NCBI GenBank assembly: GCA_024681175.1
Contig: JAILBI010000196.1
Span: 1-16,350, forward strand
From: Acholeplasmatales bacterium
GTDB taxonomy: Bacteria > Bacillota_I > Bacilli_A > Acholeplasmatales > Anaeroplasmataceae
DNA length: 16,350 nt
Reading direction: 5' to 3'
In this document: positions 1 to 6,844 of the stretch, in pieces
Numbering within the stretch: position 1 is the first letter of the stretch
Layout: each line of letters begins with the position of its first letter
Notes under the pieces: generated by a model
The model's database searches: none
What the model was told of the DNA's origin: nothing
What the model saw: the letters and a program-made list of their open reading frames with translations, nothing else
Translations under genes and position numbers: made by a program

Positions 1-216
1 ACATTCAATCTTTTCTTCATTCTCAAAATAATTAAGACTAAAATCATTGTTCATCATTTCTATAAAATGATTTTCTGTCAAACAACTCGATGCAAGCCAC
101 GCTTCAAAAATGTTCTTAATATCATCAGCCACCTTTGAAAATGAACTTTTGACAAAGGCTTTCTTTAACCGTCCCCATGATATAAATAAAACAAAGGAAG
201 CCTTTGCTAGAAGCGA
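1..216 (-). other. Open minus-strand frame running off the left edge, possible gene fragment
   Basis: Read on the minus strand, this stretch is open from about 216 to the window edge. From about 132 onward it reads like protein: after a GTG come residues such as ADDIKNIFEAWLASS, then ENHFIEMMNNDFSLNYFENE. Possible starts are GTG at 132-130 or ATG at 57-55; neither has a convincing ribosome binding site. Its codons (GCG, TCG, CTT, TTG) are less AT-biased than those of the other genes here. It overlaps the 5' end of the plus-strand acetyltransferase, so only one of the two can be genuine over about 70-170. I do not recognise the protein. It may be the remnant of a gene continuing to the left that was joined to the acetyltransferase by rearrangement, or a chance open frame. 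Confidence 0.3.
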
Positions 217-547
217 TTATTTTGAGGCAGCTTTTGATAATGATAAAATAGTAGGAGTTGCACGTGCTATAACAGATGGTAGATTTTCTACTATATTAAA
301 TGTGGCAGTAGACCCAGAATATCAAGGCTTAAATATTGGTAAAAATATTGTATTAAATTTATCTAAGCAATTAGGTAATAAAATTATATTTTTAAATACT
401 CATGCAGGTTCTGCAGGATTCTATAATAAAATAGCTGAATATAGAAGAAATAAAACAGCCTTTGAAAAAGGCTTTGGTAAAGGTAAGACACCTGAGATTA
501 ATGAAATGTTTTTACCAAAGGGATTTAGATTTATTGATGAGTATTAG
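110..547 (+). CDS. GNAT-family N-acetyltransferase, 5' end doubtful or truncated
   Basis: A likely cytoplasmic acetyl-CoA-dependent acetyltransferase of unknown substrate. The GNAT core is clear: a strand ending DNDKIVGVARAITDG (residues about 43-57), then NVAVDPEYQGLNIGKNIV (about 64-81), which carries the acetyl-CoA pyrophosphate-binding loop in the form QGLNIGK, close to the family's Q/RxxGxG/A. Near the end is GSAGFYNKIAEY, in the position of the usual GFYEKLGF. Homology seems to begin near RPHDINKTKEAF. The first 20 or so residues do not look like a GNAT N-terminus, and the ATG at 110 has no Shine-Dalgarno site. The frame is open back to 71 with no better start. At 145 aa it is near the usual length, but the N-terminus may be the product of a junction near 165-180. 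The stop is 11 bases before the next gene, so the two are probably co-transcribed. Confidence 0.65.
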   Translation: MFLISSATFENELLTKAFFNRPHDINKTKEAFARSDYFEAAFDNDKIVGVARAITDGRFSTILNVAVDPEYQGLNIGKNIVLNLSKQLGNKIIFLNTHAGSAGFYNKIAEYRRNKTAFEKGFGKGKTPEINEMFLPKGFRFIDEY

Positions 548-558
548 AGGTGATTTAA

Positions 559-1677
559 ATGATTAATAAAGAAAGATTAATAAATGAATTTATTAATTTA
601 ACAAAATTTAATTCTGAATCATTTAATGAAGCTAAAATAGAAGAATATGTATTAAATGAATTAATTTCATTAGGAGTTAATGTAAGAGTAGATAATGCTA
701 GAGAATCATTAAAAGCATATAGTGATAACCCATCTAATAATCTATATGGCTTTTTAAAGGGTGAAGGTAATAGTTTAATATTATCTGCTCATTTAGATAC
801 TGTATCCCCTGGTAATTATAAAAATGCTATTATAGATAATGATAGAATTAAATCTGATGGTACTACAGTTTTAGGTGCGGATTGTTTAGCATCTGTTGCC
901 TCTATTTTAGAAGTATTAAAGGTATTAAAAGAAAATAATTTAAAGCATAAAGATATCGAAATAGTATTCTTTGTGGCAGAAGAGCCATTTGCTAAAGGAA
1001 GTAGATATTTTGATTATAGTCTTTTAAAATCTAAAAAAGCATATGTCTTTGACTTAGAGGGCAATATTAATAATATAGCTATCGCAGCCCCATCAATAAT
1101 ATCATTTGATTTAAAAATAATAGGTAAGGCAGCTCATGCTGGTTTTAGACCTAGTGATGGTATAAATGCTATTTCAATATTAGGGGACTCATTAAAAGAA
1201 ATTAAATTAGGTAAAATAGATGATATTACAACTGTTAATATTGGTTTAATTAATGGTGGTAGTGGAATTAACATAGTTCCTGATTTAATTGATTTAAAGG
1301 GCGAAATTAGAAGCTTAGATAATGATAAGGCATTAATAGAATTAAATAGACTTAAAAATATATTTGAAAAGAATGCTAAATTCTATGGTGGGAATATTGA
1401 ATTTAATTATGAAATAGAATTTAGTGCTTATAATATTGATGTTAATCAAGATATTATTAAGGATTATAATAATGCTATTTCTAAATTAAATAATGATAAG
1501 ATAAATTATATTAAAACATTTGGTGGTTCTGATAATAATAATTTAAATATGCATGGTATATCAGGTGTTGTTATTGGAAATGGTATGAGAAATGTTCATT
1601 CTAAAGATGAATATATATTAATTAAAGATTTAGAAGATACTGCTAAATTAATATTAAAATTAGTTACACTAGAATAA
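559..1677 (+). CDS. M20-family metallopeptidase (peptidase T / carboxypeptidase-like)
   Basis: A cytoplasmic zinc-dependent exo- or dipeptidase or amidohydrolase, 372 aa, the usual M20 length. The metal and catalytic residues can be placed: H78 and D80 in SAHLDTV; D108 in GADCLAS as bridging Asp; E141-E142 in VAEEP as general base and ligand; D165 in VFDLEG; and H347 in NVHSKDE. The dimerisation (lid) domain lies between about 175 and 290 and includes H193 in KAAHAGF. The GSDNNNLN segment near residue 325 also fits the PepT-like branch. One oddity is GADCLAS where most relatives have GADDKAG; the bridging Asp is kept but the next two residues differ. The start has a ribosome binding site, AGGTGA, seven bases upstream. 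It follows the acetyltransferase closely and ends at a bidirectional terminator. Substrate cannot be set from sequence; peptide turnover is likely. Confidence 0.88.
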   Translation: MINKERLINEFINLTKFNSESFNEAKIEEYVLNELISLGVNVRVDNARESLKAYSDNPSNNLYGFLKGEGNSLILSAHLDTVSPGNYKNAIIDNDRIKSDGTTVLGADCLASVASILEVLKVLKENNLKHKDIEIVFFVAEEPFAKGSRYFDYSLLKSKKAYVFDLEGNINNIAIAAPSIISFDLKIIGKAAHAGFRPSDGINAISILGDSLKEIKLGKIDDITTVNIGLINGGSGINIVPDLIDLKGEIRSLDNDKALIELNRLKNIFEKNAKFYGGNIEFNYEIEFSAYNIDVNQDIIKDYNNAISKLNNDKINYIKTFGGSDNNNLNMHGISGVVIGNGMRNVHSKDEYILIKDLEDTAKLILKLVTLE

Positions 1678-1716
1678 AAAAAGAAGAATCAGTTTGAAAC
1701 TGATTCCTTTCTTCTT
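1676..1716. terminator. Bidirectional terminator between convergent genes
   Basis: A perfect 10-bp inverted repeat, GAATCAGTTT (1686-1695) and AAACTGATTC (1697-1706), has an A-rich run before it and a T/C-rich run after it. It lies just after the M20 stop and just before the minus-strand stop at 1716, so it can serve both converging transcripts. Confidence 0.85.
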
Positions 1717-2504
1717 TATGATTTATTTGAAGATGAATTTTGGATTTTAGCTACTAATTCTAAGATCTTTAATAGTAATTGTAAGAATTCTAAGATTAGA
1801 TCATTGATATATTGAATATTATATATTTTAAATAATTCCTTCATCATATCAATTTCTTGATCTGTTGCCATATCATCATTCTTTAATATTTCACAAGCAC
1901 GCTTTTGAGCTTTTATTTCTGTTTTTAATACCATAATAGAAAGCACAAATGATATTACATATAATAGAATACCAATACTTGCAGCTACTATTGTAACTGT
2001 ACCTGTAAAATTAAATACAATAATATCGATTAATACACCAATTGCGACAAGTGGTATTAATGCGAATGGACCAAAATACATAAGTGGTGTAAGGGCTACT
2101 CTTGTTTTCATGTCCTTATCGCCTTCTTTATCCATAATAGCAAGTGCTGATTTTTCAGCTCCTATTGCTAAAGAAGTAATACTTGGCTTTTTATTAGTTA
2201 ATCTTCTAATTCTAACCTTTTTAAAATAATGTGAATAGCTATTACCAAATAGCATAGAACCTATTACAGATACTTTAATATGCTGTAATCCGTTTTTATC
2301 TAATATTTGTCTTGCGGCATCACTACCTGATAAATTCTTAGAATTCATAGTTCTATTAAATTTAACATACTTAATCGCTAACCAAATAGCTACACAAATA
2401 GAAAATAATCCAACTACTACAATTAAACATGCAACAATAAATATTGCCCACTGTAGTCCATTTGAGACATTTTCAAATCCTTCTAAATCTTTAAACAATG
2501 GCAT
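1716..2504 (-). CDS. YugP-like (Zn_peptidase_2) membrane protein lacking the HExxH site, putative pseudoprotease
   Basis: A 262-aa membrane protein that I align with the YugP/Zn_peptidase_2 family of membrane zinc metallopeptidases. One membrane segment lies at about 18-44. NLSGSDAARQILDKNGL (57-73) matches the family's GLTGAEVARKILDANGL-type motif, and KEGDKDMKTRVALTPL (126-141) matches its EGYAPLKLRTALVPV-type segment. Two membrane segments follow (about 142-164 and 168-194), then LKTEIKAQKRACEIL (193-207), matching LPVEFNASRRALEIL. Where the family has the zinc motif HExGH, this protein has E117 K118 S119 A120 L121: both histidines and the catalytic glutamate are gone, though E196 of the third conserved block remains. 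The gene is otherwise intact, with AGGAGG upstream of the ATG. It is probably a non-catalytic regulator or scaffold, and its partner is unknown. The alignment was made by eye from memory of the family. Confidence 0.78.
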   Translation of the reverse strand: MPLFKDLEGFENVSNGLQWAIFIVACLIVVVGLFSICVAIWLAIKYVKFNRTMNSKNLSGSDAARQILDKNGLQHIKVSVIGSMLFGNSYSHYFKKVRIRRLTNKKPSITSLAIGAEKSALAIMDKEGDKDMKTRVALTPLMYFGPFALIPLVAIGVLIDIIVFNFTGTVTIVAASIGILLYVISFVLSIMVLKTEIKAQKRACEILKNDDMATDQEIDMMKELFKIYNIQYINDLILEFLQLLLKILELVAKIQNSSSNKS

Positions 2505-2528
2505 TTATATCATCCTCCTATTATGCTG

Positions 2529-2537
2529 ATTATAACA
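2529..2537 (-). promoter_or_regulatory. Extended -10 promoter for the YugP-like gene
   Basis: On the minus strand, TGTTATAAT gives a consensus -10 (TATAAT, 2529-2534) with an upstream TG. There is no good -35 at the normal distance. It lies about 25 bases before the start codon, so the leader is short. Confidence 0.55.
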
Positions 2538-2657
2538 TTATTTTTTTAATTTTAATAATGCAAATAAATTATTATTTATAAACATAGTATTATTCTAGTT
2601 ATAAGACTATGGATTTTCCAATGCCTTTTTGTTATTATTTTAAGAAAGGGTGATTTT

Positions 2658-3692
2658 ATGAAAAAGGTAATGGTTGGAATATCTGGTGGTGTTGATTCAG
2701 CCACATCATGCCTTATTTTAAAGGAAATGGGATATGATGTTTCAGGAGTCAATATTAATTTCATAGAAGAAAATGATATAGTTAATGAAGATGCTAAAAA
2801 TGTATGTAAATCATTAAATATACCTTTTTATCATTTTGATTTATATAATGATTTTAAAGAAAAGATAATTAAGAATTTTTATGAATCATATAATAGTGGT
2901 AAAACTCCAAATCCATGTATTTTATGTAATAAATATTTTAAATTTAGTAAGATGCTAGAATTTGCAAAATCTAATGGATATGATTATATCGCAACAGGTC
3001 ATTATGCTAAAGTAGAATATAGTGATAAATATAAAAGGCATATTTTAAGAAAGGCTAATAATCTAGCTAAGGATCAATCATATTTTTTATATCAAATACC
3101 AAAAGATGCCCTATCTCATGTTGTTTTTCCATTAGAAGAATATAATTCTAAAGATGATGTAAGAAAAAAGGCAAAAGAGGCTAATTTAGGAGTATCACAA
3201 AAGAAGGATAGCTTAGATATTTGTTTTATTCCTGATAAAGATTATAAGAATTATTTAATTAAAAATAATTATGTTAAGCCTAAGTGTGGAAATATTATAT
3301 TAAGTGATGGTAAGGTATTAGGTAAGCATAATGGGTTATTTAATTATACAATTGGGCAAAGAAAGGGTTTAGGAATAGCATATAGTGAGCCTTTATTTGT
3401 ATTAGGATTTGATTTTAATAAAAATCAATTAATTGTAGGAACTGAAAAGGAATTATATAAAAAGGAAATTATAGTATCCAATATTAATTTATTATTATTT
3501 GATAAAATAGAAGATGGTACTAAATTAAATGTAAGAATTAGATATCAAGGTAAGGATAATCCGGCTACCTTATTTAACGATAATGATAAAATAAGAATAG
3601 TATTTGATGAAGAAATAAAAAGCCCTACACCTGGTCAATCAGCTGTCTTTTATTTAGATGATATAGTTGTTGGTGGAGGAATAATAGAATAA
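2658..3692 (+). CDS. mnmA: tRNA-specific 2-thiouridylase MnmA
   Basis: Transfers sulfur to C2 of the wobble uridine (U34) of Lys, Glu and Gln tRNAs, using ATP to activate the base; this is a cytoplasmic step of the mnm5s2U pathway. The N-terminus has the PP-loop SGGVDS (residues 9-14). The first catalytic cysteine lies in NPCILCNKYFKF (C90, with C87 nearby) and the second in DICFIPD (C189). ATGHYAKV (112-119) and FNYTIGQRKGLGI are typical family blocks, and the C-terminal barrel ends in the characteristic SPTPGQSAVFY. At 344 aa it is slightly short for the family but complete. A GGGTGA ribosome binding site precedes the ATG at 2658. The gene stands alone, divergent from the YugP-like gene and upstream of a tRNA-Leu with its own promoter. 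No cysteine desulfurase gene is adjacent. Confidence 0.96.
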   Translation: MKKVMVGISGGVDSATSCLILKEMGYDVSGVNINFIEENDIVNEDAKNVCKSLNIPFYHFDLYNDFKEKIIKNFYESYNSGKTPNPCILCNKYFKFSKMLEFAKSNGYDYIATGHYAKVEYSDKYKRHILRKANNLAKDQSYFLYQIPKDALSHVVFPLEEYNSKDDVRKKAKEANLGVSQKKDSLDICFIPDKDYKNYLIKNNYVKPKCGNIILSDGKVLGKHNGLFNYTIGQRKGLGIAYSEPLFVLGFDFNKNQLIVGTEKELYKKEIIVSNINLLLFDKIEDGTKLNVRIRYQGKDNPATLFNDNDKIRIVFDEEIKSPTPGQSAVFYLDDIVVGGGIIE

Positions 3693-3737
3693 AATATTCT
3701 AATCTTTAATTGAATTAGTAAATAGACCAAAATTTTG

Positions 3738-3765
3738 TTGACAACATAAAATAATTTGGTATAAT
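3738..3765 (+). promoter_or_regulatory. Strong sigma-70 promoter for tRNA-Leu
   Basis: TTGACA (3738-3743) and TATAAT (3760-3765) are both perfect consensus hexamers with a 16-bp spacer and a TG extended -10 (TGGTATAAT). The -10 lies 30 bases before the mature tRNA 5' end, as expected for a highly expressed stable RNA. Confidence 0.88.
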
Positions 3766-3795
3766 TTTTATTGCAGTTCGAAAGAATTGCAAAAT

Positions 3796-3878
3796 GCCCG
3801 AATGGCGGAACTGGCAGACGCGCTAGACTTAGAATCTAGTTCCTTGGAGTGCAGGTTCGATTCCTGTTTCGGGCACCA
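3796..3878 (+). tRNA. tRNA-Leu (anticodon UAG) with encoded CCA
   Basis: The acceptor stem GCCCGAA/TTCGGGC closes perfectly around a class II tRNA. The D-arm region carries GGCGGAACTGGCAGACGC, typical of bacterial tRNA-Leu. The anticodon stem CTAGA/TCTAG encloses the loop CTTAGAA, placing anticodon TAG at 3830-3832. A longer variable arm precedes the T arm (GCAGG-TTCGATT-CCTGT). The discriminator is A (3875), as expected for leucine, and CCA is encoded at 3876-3878. It reads CUN leucine codons. It has its own promoter and terminator. Confidence 0.96.
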
Positions 3879-3890
3879 GTCTTAATAATT

Positions 3891-3920
3891 AATTCTCACA
3901 AATTTGTGAGAATTTTTTTT
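3891..3920 (+). terminator. Rho-independent terminator of tRNA-Leu
   Basis: A fully palindromic 24-base segment (3891-3914; AATTCTCACAAA then its complement) is followed by a run of T residues to 3920. It lies 12 bases after the tRNA CCA end. Confidence 0.9.
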
Positions 3921-3935
3921 ATTTTTATAAAAAGT

Positions 3936-3951
3936 AAGTTATAATCAACTT
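3936..3951 (+). promoter_or_regulatory. Candidate promoter and operator of the cation exporter
   Basis: TATAAT (3940-3945) lies about 40 bases before the start codon, with only a weak TTTTAT at the -35 distance. The -10 is enclosed by the inverted repeat AAGTT (3936-3940) and AACTT (3947-3951), an arrangement in which a bound repressor would block the promoter. The assignment rests on position only. Confidence 0.35.
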
Positions 3952-3987
3952 AAGGTATAAGATTTACTTCTTTATGGAGGTATAAAT

Positions 3988-5115
3988 ATGAATGAAATAG
4001 AAAGACAAAAAGGAATAGTAAGAACAAGCTTTATTGGAATATTAGGAAATATTTTACTTGTAGGCTTTAAGGCAGTAGTAGGTTTTATTGCAGGTTCTAT
4101 ATCTATTATTATGGATGCTTTAAATAACTTAACTGATGCCTTATCTAGCTTAATTACTATTGTAGGTACTAAATTATCCAGTAAAAAAGCTAATAAGAAG
4201 CACCCATATGGATATGGAAGAATAGAATATATTACATCTACATTAATTGCAGCTTTAATCTTATTTGCTGGTGGTACGGCTATTTATGAATCAGTTAAAT
4301 CAATTATTGATCATTTCCAAAATGGCTCAATGCCTGAATTCGAGGTTTATTCATTAGTCATTATTGCAGGTGCTATTTTAGTTAAAATATTAATTGGCTT
4401 ATTCTTTAGAATTAAAGCTAAAAAATATGATAGTGATGCCCTTAAGGCATCAGGTACGGATGCTTTATTTGATTCAGTATTATCAACATCTACATTAGTT
4501 GGTGCGATAGTAGCTAAATATGCAGGTATTTATATTGAAGGTTATTTAGGTATTGTAATTGGTCTTTTAATTTTAAAGAGTGGATTTGAAGTATTAAAAG
4601 AATCATTATCTTCAATAATTGGAGACAGATTTGAAAAGGAATATATCCAAGAAATTAAAAAAGAAATAATTAGTATTGATGGTGTACTTGGTGTATATGA
4701 TTTAATCTTAAATAGCTACGGATATAATAAGAATATTGGTTCTGTTCATATTGGAGTTGATGATAATTTAACTGCAAAAGAGATTCAAACAATTGAAAGA
4801 GAAATATCTACTATGATGTATGATAAATATAATACAATTATGACTATTGGTATTTATGCAGAAAATACATCTGATGAAGAAACTAAGAGATTACATCAAA
4901 TTGTAGTAGAGATAATTAAGAATTATCCTAATGTTCTTCAGATGCATGGCTTTTATTTAGATAAGGATAAGAAGATATTAAATTATGATTTAGTAATATC
5001 TTTTGATGAGAAAGATCCTAATAAATTAATTGAAGAAATTAAAAATAAGAATAAAGAGATAATAAAGGATTATCAAATTATTATTAATTATGATCAAGAC
5101 TTTAGCTTATCTTAA
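3988..5115 (+). CDS. CDF-family divalent cation exporter, manganese-type motif
   Basis: A proton-coupled exporter of divalent metal in the cytoplasmic membrane. The N-terminal two-thirds holds the usual six membrane segments (first at about 11-35). The transport site is built from NxxxD in segment 2 (N46, D50 in DALNNLTDALSS) and DxxxD in segment 5 (D158, D162 in GTDALFDS). N/DxxxD with DxxxD is the pattern described for Mn2+ CDF proteins such as MntE, while zinc exporters use histidine-containing pairs, so manganese is the best guess. KKHPYGYGR (70-78) is a family hallmark. At 375 aa it is longer than a basic CDF protein. The cytoplasmic tail (about 220-375) looks like two ferredoxin-like dimerisation domains in tandem, one around SVHIGVDD and one around LNYDLVISF. 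GGAGG precedes the ATG. A GNAT gene follows 11 bases on, probably in the same operon. Confidence 0.87.
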   Translation: MNEIERQKGIVRTSFIGILGNILLVGFKAVVGFIAGSISIIMDALNNLTDALSSLITIVGTKLSSKKANKKHPYGYGRIEYITSTLIAALILFAGGTAIYESVKSIIDHFQNGSMPEFEVYSLVIIAGAILVKILIGLFFRIKAKKYDSDALKASGTDALFDSVLSTSTLVGAIVAKYAGIYIEGYLGIVIGLLILKSGFEVLKESLSSIIGDRFEKEYIQEIKKEIISIDGVLGVYDLILNSYGYNKNIGSVHIGVDDNLTAKEIQTIEREISTMMYDKYNTIMTIGIYAENTSDEETKRLHQIVVEIIKNYPNVLQMHGFYLDKDKKILNYDLVISFDEKDPNKLIEEIKNKNKEIIKDYQIIINYDQDFSLS

Positions 5116-5126
5116 TTGGAGTATTT

Positions 5127-5636
5127 ATGATTGAAATTAGAAATGTAAAAATAGAAGATGCTTCTGAATTAGTAAAAATTTATAATTATTATATTTTAAA
5201 TACTGCAATTACCTTTGAAGAAAAAGAATTATCTATTGATGAATTTAAAGAAAGAATAATAAAAATATCATCTAAATATCCTTATTTAGTATTATTAGAT
5301 AATGGAATAATAAAAGGTTATTCATATTCTCATGAATTTTATGGTAGAGAGGCTTATAGATTTTCTAATGAGGTAACAATCTATATAGATAAAGATTCTA
5401 AAGGCTTAGGCTATGGTAAGATGCTTTATAATAAATTAGAAGAAGCTTTAAAGGAAAGAGGAATTAAGAATTTATATTCTTGTATAGCATCTCCAATAGA
5501 AAAAGATAAATATTTAGATAATAGTAGTGAAGAATTCCATAAGCATTTAGGATATAAAAGAATAGGCTTGTTTACTAAATGTGGTTATAAATTTAATAAT
5601 TGGTATAATATGATTTGGATGGAAAAATTCATATAA
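5127..5636 (+). CDS. GNAT N-acetyltransferase, phosphinothricin acetyltransferase (Pat/YncA-like) subfamily
   Basis: A cytoplasmic acetyl-CoA-dependent N-acetyltransferase, 169 aa, full length for the subfamily. The N-terminus IRNVKIEDASELVKIYNYYI and ITFEE (about residues 30-34) match the phosphinothricin/methionine-sulfoximine acetyltransferase pattern. The acetyl-CoA loop is SKGLGYGKML (about 91-100, the R/QxxGxG/A motif). The C-terminal signature is also present: NSSEEFHKHLGYKRIGLF, then CGYKFNNWYNMIWME. Relatives acetylate the amino group of glutamate analogues or other small amines; the actual substrate cannot be told. A GGAG site precedes the ATG, 11 bases after the cation exporter stop. 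The gene ends inside a bidirectional terminator. Confidence 0.85.
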   Translation: MIEIRNVKIEDASELVKIYNYYILNTAITFEEKELSIDEFKERIIKISSKYPYLVLLDNGIIKGYSYSHEFYGREAYRFSNEVTIYIDKDSKGLGYGKMLYNKLEEALKERGIKNLYSCIASPIEKDKYLDNSSEEFHKHLGYKRIGLFTKCGYKFNNWYNMIWMEKFI

Positions 5637-5664
5637 AAAAGGGGCTTTATATGCCCCTTTTAAA
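5635..5664. terminator. Bidirectional terminator overlapping both stop codons
   Basis: The stem AAAAGGGGC and GCCCCTTTT flanks a 7-base loop (5646-5652), with A residues before and T residues after. It overlaps the stop codons of the plus-strand GNAT (5634-5636) and the minus-strand aldolase (5660-5662), so both converging transcripts end here. Confidence 0.88.
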
Positions 5665-6676
5665 ATGATTTTATATATTCTATAAATTCTTTACAAATAT
5701 CTATAGTTGTAGTAAATGAAGTAACTAATCTAATTGTTATTTCATTTTCGTTCATATTATTCCATACTTCAAAATCATATTCCTTCTTTATATAATCAGC
5801 TAATTTTTTAGATACAATTATGAAGATTTGATTTGTTTTTGAATCTGAATAGAATTTATATCCTAAGCTTGATAATTCATTAACTAAGAAATTTGCACAA
5901 TCATTTTCTAATTTACCAATTTCTTTATATAAATCACCTTCCATTAATACTTCAAATGGAATAGATGCGATAAAACCTTTTGCTAACATAGCACCAGAAT
6001 GTTTAATTGAATATTGGAATTCATTTGCTAATTCTTTATTATTAATAACTACAGCCTCACCTATATAAGAACCATTTTTAGTTCCACCTATATAGAAGAT
6101 ATCTGTATATTTAGCATAATCAGAATAATCAATATCTGATATAGCTAAGGCAGATGCGAGTCTTGCCCCATCTAAGAATAAATATAAATTATTATCCTTA
6201 GCACATTTAGATAATTCCTTTAATTCTTTTAAGGTATAATATGTTCCAATTTCAGTTGTATTAGAAATATAAATCATCTTTGGCTTTACCATATGATAAT
6301 CTACATGATTATTTAATATATCTAATACCATAGCTGGTGTTAATTTTCCATCATCTGTCTTATGAGTTAATACCTTATGACCTCTACCTTCAATAGCGCC
6401 AGTTTCATGGACATTGATATGGCCAGTCTCTGCAGCTATTACAGCCTCATATGGTTTTAAAATATGAGAAATGATTGTCATATTAGTTTGAGTGCCACCT
6501 GTTAGGAAGAAGACTTCAGATTTATTTTTAATTTTATCTTGAATCATCCATTTAGCATTTTGGGTATGGATGTCTTCACCATATCCAATATTTTGTTCAT
6601 TTTGACATTCTATTAATCTTTCTAGTACCTTCTTATGAGCGATGCTTGAATAATCATTTCTAAAGCTATATTTCAT
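5660..6676 (-). CDS. Low-specificity L-threonine aldolase / beta-eliminating lyase family PLP enzyme
   Basis: A cytoplasmic fold-type I pyridoxal-phosphate enzyme that probably cleaves L-threonine or allo-threonine to glycine and acetaldehyde. Numbered from the chosen start it is 338 aa. Visible are NDYSSIAHKKVLERL at the N-terminus, YGED (about 32-35), and FLTGGTQTN (57-65), the cofactor phosphate-binding block. E/H residues follow in ETGHINVHETGAIE. D169 in LFLDGARLASAL contacts the PLP ring, and the Schiff-base lysine K200 is in YIGGTKNG. This IGGTKNG form belongs to a Firmicutes/Bacteroidetes branch of the family. The frame extends nine codons further upstream, but the ATG at 6676 has AGGAGG at the right distance and begins the conserved sequence, so it is preferred. 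The gene stands alone and ends in a shared terminator. Substrate preference is inferred from family only. Confidence 0.87.
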   Translation of the reverse strand: MKYSFRNDYSSIAHKKVLERLIECQNEQNIGYGEDIHTQNAKWMIQDKIKNKSEVFFLTGGTQTNMTIISHILKPYEAVIAAETGHINVHETGAIEGRGHKVLTHKTDDGKLTPAMVLDILNNHVDYHMVKPKMIYISNTTEIGTYYTLKELKELSKCAKDNNLYLFLDGARLASALAISDIDYSDYAKYTDIFYIGGTKNGSYIGEAVVINNKELANEFQYSIKHSGAMLAKGFIASIPFEVLMEGDLYKEIGKLENDCANFLVNELSSLGYKFYSDSKTNQIFIIVSKKLADYIKKEYDFEVWNNMNENEITIRLVTSFTTTIDICKEFIEYIKSF

Positions 6677-6780
6677 ATTTTGCCTCCTAGAATAAAAAAT
6701 CAATTAAATGTTATCACTTATCTATATAAAAGAAAAGAAATATTATATGTATATTTTTGTTTCCATTATGTAAATAGTAG

Positions 6781-6819
6781 TTGTCAAAGGCTTTATTTAT
6801 TTTTTTATAGTCATATAAT
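6781..6819 (+). promoter_or_regulatory. Candidate promoter of the ABC exporter pair
   Basis: A consensus TATAAT (6814-6819) lies 25 bases before the start codon, with TTTATT (6792-6797) at a 16-bp spacing. Alternatively TTGTCA (6781-6786) pairs with TATAGT (6806-6811) at 19 bp. Neither pair is ideal. The 5' part of this 168-base divergent gap is plain AT-rich sequence. Confidence 0.4.
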
Positions 6820-6844
6820 TATTTATGGGATAGGAGAGGATAAT

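Noticed and set aside
2576..2764. Minus-strand open frame of 62 codons over the start of mnmA
   Set aside because: It is antisense to the conserved mnmA PP-loop region, has no ribosome binding site, and its residues resemble no known protein.
3693..3737. Terminator after mnmA
   Set aside because: CTAAT/ATTAG could pair, but the stem is short and no T run follows.
6680..6844. N-terminal extension of the exporter ATPase by 55 codons
   Set aside because: The extension lacks conserved sequence and overlaps the 5' end of the divergent aldolase. The ATG at 6845 has a strong ribosome binding site and begins the ABC homology.
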